DNA from: Vibrio sp. S9_S30
GTDB taxonomy: Bacteria; Pseudomonadota; Gammaproteobacteria; Enterobacterales; Vibrionaceae
Assembly: GCF_014694455.1 (NCBI RefSeq)
Contig: NZ_JAAUWT010000012.1
Span: 62,001 to 126,000, forward strand
DNA length: 64,000 nt
Reading direction: 5' to 3'
A program made the position numbers and the translations under genes. Positions 29,033 through 37,013 of the stretch are shown one piece after another; the first letter of the stretch is position 1, and every line of letters starts with the position of its first letter. A model generated the notes under the pieces. That model made no database searches. It was not told where the DNA came from and saw only the letters and a program-made list of their open reading frames with translations.

Positions 29033-30961
29033 ATGCCTATTATTACTCTTCCTGACGGCAGTCAGCGCGAATTCGACAATCCTGTTTCTACTCTAGATGT
29101 GGCTCAATCCATTGGTCCTGGTCTTGCGAAAGCGACCATTGCTGGTCGTGTAAACGGTTACCGTGTAGATGCATGCGATCTTATCGAAGAGGATGCGAGC
29201 CTTGAAATCATCACAGCGAAAGACGAAAAAGACGGTCTTGAAATTGTTCGTCACTCATGTGCTCACCTTCTTGGTCATGCTCTGAAGCAACTTTACCCTC
29301 AAGCTAAAATGGCGATCGGTCCAACCATCGATAATGGTTTCTACTACGACATTGATCTTGAAGAATCGTTAACGCAAGACGATCTTGAAAAAATCGAAAA
29401 GCGCATGAAAGAGCTGGCGAAAACCAAATATCAGGTTATCAAGAAAAAAGTAAGCTGGCAGGAAGCTCGCGATGCGTTTGAATCGCGTGGCGAACCGTAC
29501 AAAGTAGAAATTTTGGATGAGAACGTTGCTCGTGACGATCGTCCAGGTCTATATCATCACGAAGAATACATTGATATGTGTCGTGGTCCTCACGTACCAA
29601 ACATGGGCTTTTGTCAGCACTTTACGTTGCTGAATATCGCCGGTGCCTACTGGCGTGGTAACAGTGACAACAAAATGCTTCAACGTATCTACGGCACAGC
29701 ATTCCACGACAAAAAAGCATTAAAAGCTCACCTTACTCGCTTGGAAGAAGCGGCGAAGCGCGACCACCGTAAAATTGGTAAGCATTTGGACTTGTTCCAC
29801 ATGCAGCAAGAAGCGCCGGGTATGGTGTTCTGGCATCACAATGGCTGGTCTATTTTCCGTGATCTAGAAGTGTTTGTTCGTGAAAAATTGACGGAATACG
29901 GCTATCAAGAAGTCAAAGGTCCCCTTATCATGGATCGCGTACTGTGGGAACGTTCTGGTCACTGGGATAAATACGCAGAAGCGATGTTTACCACGGCTTC
30001 AGAGAACCGCGAGTACGCCCTTAAACCGATGAACTGCCCAGGTCACGTTCAAATCTTTAACCAAGGACTCAAGTCTTACCGCGATTTGCCGTTGCGTATG
30101 GCAGAGTTTGGCTCTTGCCACCGTAACGAACCGTCAGGCGCATTACACGGTATTATGCGTGTTCGAGGTTTTACTCAGGATGATGCCCATATTTTCTGTA
30201 CAGAAAGTCAGATTCAAGAGGAAGTGACGAGCTGTATTAAGATGGTTTATGACACGTATCAAACATTTGGTTTTGATAACATCGTAGTGAAGTTGTCTAC
30301 TCGCCCTGAAAAACGTGTGGGAAGTGACGAGATATGGGATCAATCAGAAGAAGCCCTGAAGCAGTCTCTTGAAAATATAGGTATTCCATATGAAATTCAA
30401 GAGGGCGAAGGCGCATTCTATGGACCAAAAATTGAATTTACTTTGCATGATTGTCTCGATCGAGCATGGCAGTGTGGTACAGTTCAGTTAGATTTCAATC
30501 TGCCAAGTCGTTTGGGCGCTACTTATGTAGGCGAAAATAACGAACGTCTTGTACCAGTAATGATTCACCGAGCCATTCTTGGTTCATTAGAGCGCTTTAT
30601 TGGTATTCTCATCGAGGAATACGCTGGCTTCTTCCCAACTTGGTTAGCACCAGAACAAGCAGTTATCATGAATATCACGGACAAACAGTCCGATTATGTT
30701 CAAGGTGTTGCACAAAAACTGCAAAAAAGTGGAATTAGAGCTAAAGCGGACTTGAGAAATGAGAAGATAGGCTTTAAAATCCGCGAACATACATTGAAGC
30801 GTGTTCCTTATATGTTAGTTTGCGGCGACCAAGAAATGGAAGCCGGAGAAATCGCAGTACGAACACGTAAAGGTAAAGATCTCGGTAAATTTAAAGTGGA
30901 TGATTTTATTTCGTACATCCAAGCCGAAGTATCTAGCCGTAAGCTCAATCTGGAGGAATAA
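29033..30961 (+). CDS. thrS: threonine--tRNA ligase
   Basis: 642 residues, the usual length. Domains: TGS (1-62, [13 protein letters not shown]), editing SAD domain (about 65-225, with [12 protein letters not shown] zinc/catalytic histidines), class II catalytic core (about 240-535, with motif 2 around [15 protein letters not shown] and motif 3 in [11 protein letters not shown]) and C-terminal anticodon-binding domain. Charges tRNA-Thr and removes mischarged Ser. The ATG at 29033 follows AAAGGAATAAAC and gives the normal N-terminus; the frame is open further upstream but that part forms the operator. Probably feedback-controlled through the two leader hairpins. infC follows after three bases. 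Confidence 0.97.
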   Translation: MPIITLPDGSQREFDNPVSTLDVAQSIGPGLAKATIAGRVNGYRVDACDLIEEDASLEIITAKDEKDGLEIVRHSCAHLLGHALKQLYPQAKMAIGPTIDNGFYYDIDLEESLTQDDLEKIEKRMKELAKTKYQVIKKKVSWQEARDAFESRGEPYKVEILDENVARDDRPGLYHHEEYIDMCRGPHVPNMGFCQHFTLLNIAGAYWRGNSDNKMLQRIYGTAFHDKKALKAHLTRLEEAAKRDHRKIGKHLDLFHMQQEAPGMVFWHHNGWSIFRDLEVFVREKLTEYGYQEVKGPLIMDRVLWERSGHWDKYAEAMFTTASENREYALKPMNCPGHVQIFNQGLKSYRDLPLRMAEFGSCHRNEPSGALHGIMRVRGFTQDDAHIFCTESQIQEEVTSCIKMVYDTYQTFGFDNIVVKLSTRPEKRVGSDEIWDQSEEALKQSLENIGIPYEIQEGEGAFYGPKIEFTLHDCLDRAWQCGTVQLDFNLPSRLGATYVGENNERLVPVMIHRAILGSLERFIGILIEEYAGFFPTWLAPEQAVIMNITDKQSDYVQGVAQKLQKSGIRAKADLRNEKIGFKIREHTLKRVPYMLVCGDQEMEAGEIAVRTRKGKDLGKFKVDDFISYIQAEVSSRKLNLEE

Positions 30962-30964
30962 ACT

Positions 30965-31516
30965 ATTAAAGGCGGAAGACGTGGCCAACAGCCGGCCAAA
31001 CAAAACCAGCACCGTTTAAACGGTGAAATTCGCGGCGTTCGTGAAGTTCGTCTTACAGGCGCCGACGGTGAACCCGTTGGTATCGTTTCAATTAGTGAAG
31101 CGCTTGAAACAGCTGTTGAAGCTGGTATGGATCTTGTAGAGATCAGCCCTAACGCCGAGCCACCAGTTTGTCGTGTGATGGACTATGGCAAGTTCCTCTT
31201 CGAGAAGAGCAAAGCTGCGAAAGAGCAGAAGAAAAAGCAAAAACAGATTCAGATTAAGGAAGTAAAATTCCGCCCTGGAACTGATGTCGGAGACTATCAG
31301 GTAAAACTACGCAACCTGACTCGTTTCCTTGAAGACGGCAACAAAGTGAAGGTAACTATTCGCTTCCGTGGTCGTGAAATGGCTCACCAAGACATCGGTG
31401 TTGACGTTTTGAATCGATTGAAAGAGGACACAATAGAACTTGCTGTTGTGGAATCCTTCCCGACTCGAATCGAAGGACGCCAAATGATCATGGTGCTTGC
31501 CCCTAAGAAGAAGTAA
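30965..31516 (+). CDS. infC: translation initiation factor IF-3, AUU start
   Basis: 183 residues if started at the ATT at 30965, which is preceded by a strong GGAGG. The next ATG in frame (31127) would lose 54 residues of the N-terminal domain. The first codons (ATT AAA GGC GGA) match E. coli infC, where the rare AUU start lets IF-3 repress its own translation. The N-terminal domain runs to about 80, then a lysine-rich linker ([14 protein letters not shown]), then the C-terminal domain that binds the 30S platform. Confidence 0.95.
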   Translation: MKGGRRGQQPAKQNQHRLNGEIRGVREVRLTGADGEPVGIVSISEALETAVEAGMDLVEISPNAEPPVCRVMDYGKFLFEKSKAAKEQKKKQKQIQIKEVKFRPGTDVGDYQVKLRNLTRFLEDGNKVKVTIRFRGREMAHQDIGVDVLNRLKEDTIELAVVESFPTRIEGRQMIMVLAPKKK

Positions 31517-31536
31517 TTAACGGCTTACAAGTAATT

Positions 31537-31583
31537 AAACCCTGCCGCATTTCCTTTGAATTAAGGTGTTAACGGCAGGGTTT
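31537..31583 (+). promoter_or_regulatory. hairpin between infC and rpmI
   Basis: An 11-bp perfect stem (31537-31547 with 31573-31583) with a 25-base loop, followed by TTTTATT. It may be a partial terminator. In E. coli the rpmI leader also carries the L20 translational operator; the region 31584-31636 here could contribute to one, but I cannot fold it with certainty. Confidence 0.65.
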
Positions 31584-31636
31584 TATTCGCCCTGATTACT
31601 ATTGTTTAATAACTCAACAATGCGGAGTTCTTCATC

Positions 31637-31831
31637 ATGCCTAAGATGAAAACCAACAAAGGTGCTGCTAAGCGTTTCAAGAAAACTGCTGGTGGTATTA
31701 AGTATAAGCACGCTACAAAACGTCACATCCTGACTAAGCGTTCTATGAAGAACAAGCGTCAGCTTCGTCCAAATGCAATCCTTCCTAAGTGTGAAGTGGC
31801 TGCAGTTGTTCGTATGTTGCCATACGCTTAA
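31637..31831 (+). CDS. rpmI: 50S ribosomal protein L35
   Basis: 64 residues, typical: [17 protein letters not shown] start, basic throughout, with [13 protein letters not shown] in the middle. Located between infC and rplT as in most bacteria. Confidence 0.97.
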   Translation: MPKMKTNKGAAKRFKKTAGGIKYKHATKRHILTKRSMKNKRQLRPNAILPKCEVAAVVRMLPYA

Positions 31832-31871
31832 TTCTTTTTAGTTATCAATCGTTTAGTTTAGGAGAAGCATA

Positions 31872-32225
31872 ATGCCTCGCGTAAAACGTGGTGTACAAGC
31901 TCGTGCACGTCATAAGAAAGTTCTAAAACAAGCTAAAGGTTACTACGGTGCTCGCTCTCGCGTATACCGCGTAGCTTTCCAAGCAGTTACTAAAGCTGGT
32001 CAATACGCTTACCGTGACCGTCGCAACAAGAAACGTCAATTCCGTCAACTTTGGATTGCACGTATCAACGCGGCATCTCGCCAGAATGGTCTATCTTACA
32101 GCCGTTTCATTAATGGTCTTAAGAAAGCATCTATCGAGATCGATCGTAAGATCCTTGCTGATATCGCGGTATTCGACAAAGCTGCATTTGCAGTTCTAGT
32201 TGAAAAAGCGAAAGCTGCTCTTTAA
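31872..32225 (+). CDS. rplT: 50S ribosomal protein L20
   Basis: 117 residues. Begins [19 protein letters not shown] and shows the expected long basic N-terminal helix and globular C-terminal domain. L20 is essential early in 50S assembly and, in E. coli, represses rpmI-rplT translation. A GGAG ribosome site precedes the ATG, and a strong terminator follows. Confidence 0.97.
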   Translation: MPRVKRGVQARARHKKVLKQAKGYYGARSRVYRVAFQAVTKAGQYAYRDRRNKKRQFRQLWIARINAASRQNGLSYSRFINGLKKASIEIDRKILADIAVFDKAAFAVLVEKAKAAL

Positions 32226-32245
32226 GTTGCAGTGTAAGGTTTAAG

Positions 32246-32275
32246 AAAAGGAGAGCATTTGCTCTCCTTTTTTCA
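32246..32275. terminator. terminator of thrS-infC-rpmI-rplT
   Basis: An 11-bp perfect stem (32246-32256 with 32261-32271) with ATTT loop and T tail. The A/T flanks make it usable from both sides; the convergent integrase gene ends 65 bases away. Confidence 0.9.
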
Positions 32276-32339
32276 TTTTTAGCATCATTCATGGCAAATT
32301 GATCATCGCTAAAGCAACCAGCATTCAGCTGCCTATCGT

Positions 32340-33302
32340 TTAAAGCCTTGATAAAGGGCTAATGACGCCACTTGCGCCTCTTTCTAAAACATGCGTGTAT
32401 ATTTGTGTTGTTCTCACGTCGGTGTGTCCTAGCTGCTCCTGAACCGTTCTTATATCAGATCCACTTTCTAATAAATGTGTTGCAAAAGAATGCCGCAAAG
32501 TGTGGCAAGTGACATTCTTATCTATATTGGCACTTTTGGCTGCCTTTCTGACGGTTTTCTGAATAGTCGATTCACTCATGTGTTGCCTTCTCAGTACGCC
32601 GGACTCAGGGTCTACTGATAGCTTTCCAGACGGAAACAAGTAATGCCAGTTTAATTCAAATGGTGCATTGTTATATTTCTTATGCAGTGCTTGTGGAAGC
32701 CACACCCCACCATAGCCTGGTGTTTCCATATCCCTTCTAAAAAATTGCAGAACAGTTTGCTCTTGTAATTTTAGAAATGGCTCCAATTCCTTGGCTAAGG
32801 TTACTGTTCTATTTTTGCCTCCCTTCCCATTCCAAACTCTGACCGCCCCATAGTGGTAATCGATATCGTGTACTCTTAGCCGCATGCATTCCATTAACCT
32901 CAAACCAGAGCCGTATAAAAGTTGTGCTTGCAGCTGATAGGGTGGATCGATATGGAGAAAGAGCTTTCTTACTTCGTCTCTTGTCAGGACAACAGGCAGC
33001 TTCTTTTTAATCGCAGAACGCTTGAATTTTATGTCGATGGACAGTGGAACCTTTAGGATTTCCTTATATAAGAAGATCAACGCATTGAGAGCGATGGATT
33101 GGGAATTGGCCGCTAGCTTTTGATCGCATGCTAGGTAAGTTAAAAAGGCCGCTACGTCGTTATCCCCCAATTTCGCTGGGTGTGCCATGTTATGAAAGTG
33201 GATATATCGGGCAATCCATGTTGTATATGCCTCTATTGTTCTTATAGCGTAATGCCTGAGATGCATAAATTCCTTTACATAGCTTAGAAAGGCAGATTTC
33301 AT
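32340..33302 (-). CDS. intI: chromosomal integron integrase
   Basis: 320 residues, the same length as V. cholerae IntIA. Tyrosine recombinase with all catalytic residues: Arg135 in LLYGSGLRLME, His267 and Arg270 in CHTLRHSFATHLL, His293 in LGHTDVRTT and nucleophile Tyr302 in IYTHV. The additional stretch between boxes I and II (about 190-245) is the patch specific to integron integrases. Position beside rplT is as in V. cholerae. A perfect LexA box lies 15 bp upstream of the ATG. The reading frame is intact. No attC cassette array is visible on its other side. Confidence 0.95.
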   Translation of the reverse strand: MKSAFLSYVKEFMHLRHYAIRTIEAYTTWIARYIHFHNMAHPAKLGDNDVAAFLTYLACDQKLAANSQSIALNALIFLYKEILKVPLSIDIKFKRSAIKKKLPVVLTRDEVRKLFLHIDPPYQLQAQLLYGSGLRLMECMRLRVHDIDYHYGAVRVWNGKGGKNRTVTLAKELEPFLKLQEQTVLQFFRRDMETPGYGGVWLPQALHKKYNNAPFELNWHYLFPSGKLSVDPESGVLRRQHMSESTIQKTVRKAAKSANIDKNVTCHTLRHSFATHLLESGSDIRTVQEQLGHTDVRTTQIYTHVLERGASGVISPLSRL

Positions 33303-33316
33303 TAGTAAATACTCTA

Positions 33317-33332
33317 CTGTTTTTATATACAG
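33317..33332 (-). promoter_or_regulatory. LexA (SOS) box of intI
   Basis: CTGT-TTTTATAT-ACAG, a perfect CTGT-N8-ACAG match with an AT-rich spacer, 15 bp upstream of the intI start. SOS control of integron integrases through such a box is established in V. cholerae and class 1 integrons. Confidence 0.9.
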
Positions 33333-33756
33333 TCATAATGAAAGCACATTATCTCCAAGTCAGCTTGATACGATTCATTTTCCCTGACAATGTGCACACA
33401 ATTAGAAGTTATAACTCACTGAATTACATAGATAATGTAACGTTAGTAAAAGACTTAAAAGTAAAAGGCAGCTCTTTGGTACTTAAGATAGGTACTAAAG
33501 CGTTCATTAGGAAAATCGTCGAAGTAAAGATCATCAATTGGGCTGTAAAGTTCATGGGAACGGTGAAATGATGGTTAGCACTAAGTTTGCAAAGAAAGCT
33601 TGATGAGGAGCGTAAATTCTACAAGTGGACGAGTAGTGGGTAATGTTCTTAGGAAAATGGAATATATCAACACTTTGTTACGATACTTAGGTTATCTAGA
33701 AGGAGTGATTCACATTACTATGAGATGGAATCAGTTTCTGCTTTTTAAGAGGTAAT
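33333..33756. other. region beside intI without attC sites
   Basis: This is where attI and the first cassette would lie. I find no GTTRRRY core next to an attC-like inverted repeat. A 77-codon frame at 33338-33571 has no ribosome site and an unconvincing composition. A short coding-like stretch at about 33590-33643 (LDEERKFYKW) follows a stop and may be gene decay. Confidence 0.5.
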
Positions 33757-34182
33757 ATGAAAAAGTCCCTGACGGCATTGGTTTTGGTTTTTGCCTTAGT
33801 AGGGTGTGAAGATGCAACCAATGCCATCGACCAAGCGCAAAAGGCGGCAAACAGCGCTGTGGATAATTTCCAAGAACAGTGGAAGGTTGTGGATTTTGCC
33901 GATCTAAATCTCGAACAATTTGGTAATGCAGCAGAGTCGGCTCAAGCGCTCACATCTGCGGTTGAACAAATTATGAATATGGATTTCAATAACTCTGAGG
34001 CATTGGCTCAAGCCACCGAGCACATTTCCAATGCGTATAGCTGCCTAGTTGAAGCATCATCAGAGCTAACCGCCGACAAGTTGATTGAAAGAGTGATGGG
34101 CTCTATAGCAAACCAAGATGTGCTCATTCTTATTCAAGAAGGTGTAGAACAAGCTAAAGTGGCGCAAGAGTGTGTTATTTAA
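33757..34182 (+). CDS. putative small lipoprotein
   Basis: 141 residues. Signal sequence MKKSLTALVLVFA with lipobox LVGC (Cys17), so likely lipid-anchored in the envelope. The mature part is mostly helical, with an alanine/glutamine-rich start (DQAQKAANSAVDNFQEQW) and a cysteine pair (one near 98, one near 138) that could form a disulphide. An AAGAGGTAAT ribosome site precedes the ATG. It is the first convincing gene beside the integrase. No known family is recognised. Confidence 0.75.
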   Translation: MKKSLTALVLVFALVGCEDATNAIDQAQKAANSAVDNFQEQWKVVDFADLNLEQFGNAAESAQALTSAVEQIMNMDFNNSEALAQATEHISNAYSCLVEASSELTADKLIERVMGSIANQDVLILIQEGVEQAKVAQECVI

Positions 34183-34199
34183 CATGATTTGAAAATGCA

Positions 34200-34225
34200 G
34201 AAGGCTCAGTGCAATTTGAGCCTTT
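34200..34225. terminator. terminator after the lipoprotein gene
   Basis: AAGGCTCA (34201-34208) pairs with TGAGCCTT (34217-34224). Lies between two convergent genes; a short T run follows. Confidence 0.6.
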
Positions 34226-34268
34226 ATCGAATAAAGTCCTGTTACTGTAATAACTCAGATTGAGCATA

Positions 34269-34457
34269 TCAAATAATCACTTCATGGTATTTAGGGTCGT
34301 CTCTATCGAGCAATATCTTAGAGCCATCTTTAAACGTATACATTTTTTTTGTGGAACTGATGAACTCAGATTGATTTGGCTTAAGGGCGATTTTCAATAC
34401 TAAGGTCAAACCGTCAGTAAAGTCATATACAAGCTCTTCGGCGATGGTTTTAGTCAT
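34269..34457 (-). CDS. small hypothetical protein (62 residues)
   Basis: MTKTIAEELVYDFTDGLTL start; alternating hydrophobic and polar residues with YTFKDGSKILLDRDD suggest a small beta-rich domain. The AAAGGG upstream of the ATG is poorly spaced. No family is recognised. Convergent with the lipoprotein gene across a terminator. Confidence 0.45.
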   Translation of the reverse strand: MTKTIAEELVYDFTDGLTLVLKIALKPNQSEFISSTKKMYTFKDGSKILLDRDDPKYHEVII

Positions 34458-34683
34458 AAAATTTTGTAACCCTTTGAATTAGCTAATATTGAAATGCTTT
34501 TTAATCCTACCCTTATTTCCCCCTAAAACCAAACCACACATAGGGTTTATTTGTCCCAAAAACCGTTCCATTAGTTTGGTTGTACCAAAAGTAAGAAGGA
34601 TGACTAGATCGGTTGGCGAGTCGGTGTATTGTGTCTTAGAGTTATTTGAGGAGAAGTTTCTCTTAGATCTCTGGGGGGTGAGC

Positions 34684-34968
34684 ATGGCTGTAACTCGTAA
34701 ACAGAGTGATATTAGTAAGCATTATAATCCCGAACAGGATTTTAATAATGACCAAAGACATAGATTTACCGAAATAGCTAATCAAGCCGCCGAAAGGCGT
34801 GCTCAAAAAGCACTGCTACTTAGGCGTTTGGCAGGATCACAGAAAACGCATGTTCCAGCAGCAAAAAAGTGGAAAAAAAGTTTCTACGGTGGGTTAACTC
34901 GTGTGCTGATTTGGTCATTGGTACTCGGGCTGACGTGGTTGTGGATGATTTTCATGACAAGCGGATGA
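34684..34968 (+). CDS. small protein with one C-terminal membrane segment
   Basis: 94 residues from ATG 34684, which follows a GGGGGG ribosome site; the frame is open further upstream but without a better start. The N-terminal part is charged and helical (NDQRHRFTEIANQAAERRAQKALLLRRL), followed by a lysine-rich patch and a hydrophobic segment at about 70-91 (VLIWSLVLGLTWLWMIFM). This is the profile of a tail-anchored inner-membrane protein. Function unknown. The HPt/HD-GYP gene follows after 101 bp. Confidence 0.65.
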   Translation: MAVTRKQSDISKHYNPEQDFNNDQRHRFTEIANQAAERRAQKALLLRRLAGSQKTHVPAAKKWKKSFYGGLTRVLIWSLVLGLTWLWMIFMTSG

Positions 34969-35069
34969 GTGAAAGCACGACAAAACTTAACCTTTCTAGT
35001 CACTTGTAACTTAATAAATCTATCCGTGTCCTATACTGCTATTAGATATGGATATAGCAGGTAAAAACA

Positions 35070-36236
35070 ATGGCAAGCTCAACAGAAATATCTGAAGAAG
35101 AAATTCAATATGAATCGTTAGAAGACTTCTTCCAAGATTTTCGAGAAGCTCATGAAAAATGTGAAGTTATTTTAGTTGATCTTGAACAGCGTCCAGACGA
35201 TGTTGATTTGTTAAACGGACTTTTTCGGGTCGTGCATACGATCAAAGGAAACTTAGTCTACATAGGCTTAGTGTCCATCACGCCGCTTCTGCAAAGTCTT
35301 GAAGATTTGCTGGATTACATTCGTAGAGGGCATCTGAAATACGACAGTATCTTGTGTGACGTTATTCTCCTTTCTTTAGACAAAACGAAACAAATGGTTG
35401 AGGCAAGGTTAGACGAGAAAGAAAGCCCTCTAGCCGAAGAAGTCCTTAATAAAATTTGTGAAGACATCAGTTTGGTCGCCGATGTTTCCTCCGAAAGGCA
35501 GGTGGCGCTCATTAACGATGTGTTACTTTTGCTCGACCCTTCAACGAAGTTAACTGAGCAGCATACCGATGCTCCAATACAGAAAGAAATGGAAAAAGGT
35601 TCGCACAGGGAAAGCTATCAAAATGAACTTTTAACGATGTTGTCTAACTATGGCATCGAGGTTGATGATGATATCCGTTTTTACTCAAGTTTGGTTCAAC
35701 CCTTGGAAGAGCGAAGCAAGTATTGGCATGGACGAACCTTAAGACAGCTCTTCCTAAGTTTAGAAATGAATAAGTTAGCGGGCACCTCTGTGGATGCTTC
35801 TCAACTGGCCGTTGCTGTGATGTTGCATGATATTGGTATGTCGTTTATGCCGTTAAATATGTTGAACAAAAAAGGCACCATTACGACAGAAGAAAGAGAA
35901 ATATTGCACCATCACCCGTATTCGGGGTATTTGCTATTGAATGAATCCATCAGATGGCATGACGCCGCAGTCATGATTTTTCAGCATCATGAGCAAATGG
36001 ATGGAACGGGGTATCCGAATCACCTAAATCAAGATCAAATTTCTGACGGCGCGAAAATATTGAGTATTGTTGATACCTTTGATGCCCGTACTCACGAACG
36101 CTCACATCACACTCTACTTAAACGGCCACTGGTACGCTGTATTGTTGAAATCAACAATTACAAGGGAACTCAGTTTGATAAAAAGTGGGTTAACGTATTT
36201 AACCAAGTTGCCAAACAACAATTCAAATCGGAATAA
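35070..36236 (+). CDS. HPt domain fused to HD-GYP domain protein
   Basis: 388 residues. N-terminal HPt domain (about 10-125) with the phospho-accepting His56 in VVHTIKGNL. C-terminal HD-GYP domain (about 195-380): His253-Asp254 in LHDIG, HHHPYSG, and HHEQMDGTGYP with the GYP motif at 314-316. Metal ligands for c-di-GMP hydrolysis appear intact, so an active phosphodiesterase is likely. The HPt end would receive phosphate from an unlinked hybrid kinase. This domain order is uncommon; most HD-GYP proteins carry a receiver. The last five codons and stop fall within a 19-bp repeat. Confidence 0.88.
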   Translation: MASSTEISEEEIQYESLEDFFQDFREAHEKCEVILVDLEQRPDDVDLLNGLFRVVHTIKGNLVYIGLVSITPLLQSLEDLLDYIRRGHLKYDSILCDVILLSLDKTKQMVEARLDEKESPLAEEVLNKICEDISLVADVSSERQVALINDVLLLLDPSTKLTEQHTDAPIQKEMEKGSHRESYQNELLTMLSNYGIEVDDDIRFYSSLVQPLEERSKYWHGRTLRQLFLSLEMNKLAGTSVDASQLAVAVMLHDIGMSFMPLNMLNKKGTITTEEREILHHHPYSGYLLLNESIRWHDAAVMIFQHHEQMDGTGYPNHLNQDQISDGAKILSIVDTFDARTHERSHHTLLKRPLVRCIVEINNYKGTQFDKKWVNVFNQVAKQQFKSE

Positions 36237-36290
36237 ACCATTCAAATCGGAATAAACCATTCGAGTCGAAATAAACCATTCAAGTTGAAC
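36221..36290. repeat. 19-bp tandem repeat over the end of the HD-GYP gene
   Basis: Two identical units (36221-36239, 36240-36258), a third with a few changes (36259-36277) and a partial fourth. The unit begins ATTCAAATCGG and ends AATAAACC. The first unit contains the final codons and the TAA stop. Confidence 0.9.
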
Positions 36291-36299
36291 TTAATGTGG

Positions 36300-37013
36300 C
36301 AGAAAAGTGATGGTTGTGCCGATGTCCCGCCACAACTTCATTGAGAATGGACTACGACAGGAATTAGGTTTGGCATATTGAGTGTTAATTACGATGCATA
36401 TCAGCGTAAAAAAATTGGGTTTTCAGGACAATCACACCATACATAAGGTGTGAATGTAACCTTGTTAACAATGAGAAGTGGTTTCTGGTAACGTTTTGAA
36501 ATATAAAAATTTATTCTTTCATGAGTAAGGTTCATAATTTGCAACATATATAATTGTTAATAGTCAAATGTAAAAAGCGTTGCGCTCCCTAATAATCTAA
36601 GATATTCTCCGCGCTAATCTCGAAGAGCGTTTTGGGAGATACGCACAGTGACCATTCAAGCTGATTGTGACATTGTGTAGGGTAGGTACTAATCGGTACT
36701 TCGATTGGTAGATGGGAAGAAGAATGCCATAGGACTGGTATTATTATAGGAAGCCCAACATGACTCATTTTACTTCATTTTTTAAAATCAGCTTCGTACT
36801 TCCAACTTGCAGTATCATTACTGAACCTTGATACGTCGCACATTTCTTTATTAGCACACTTTGCTAAACCCTTGCCTATGTTTGCCTGACAAACACAGGT
36901 GGCTACTAGTTGCTTTTCTTATTCGCTGTATAATTATTTTTGCGTATTAAGAAGCAAGTCTTTGCTACTCGAATAGATATATTTGATTGAGCACTTTTTG
37001 AAGGTTTATTGCG
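36300..37013. other. long leader region before the norspermidine operon
   Basis: About 714 bases without a convincing gene. It contains an inverted repeat TCACACC-N8-GGTGTGA (36432-36453), which may be an operator, a 9-bp stem (36687-36695 with 36702-36710), and a GC-richer block at about 36575-36650 whose ends (GCGCTCCC and GGGAGATACGC) can pair. The promoter or an untranslated leader of the downstream operon probably lies here. Confidence 0.5.

Noticed and set aside
33338..33571. 77-codon open frame next to intI, possibly a cassette gene
   Set aside because: No ribosome site, starts 6 bases after the LexA box, unconvincing composition, and no attC site follows.
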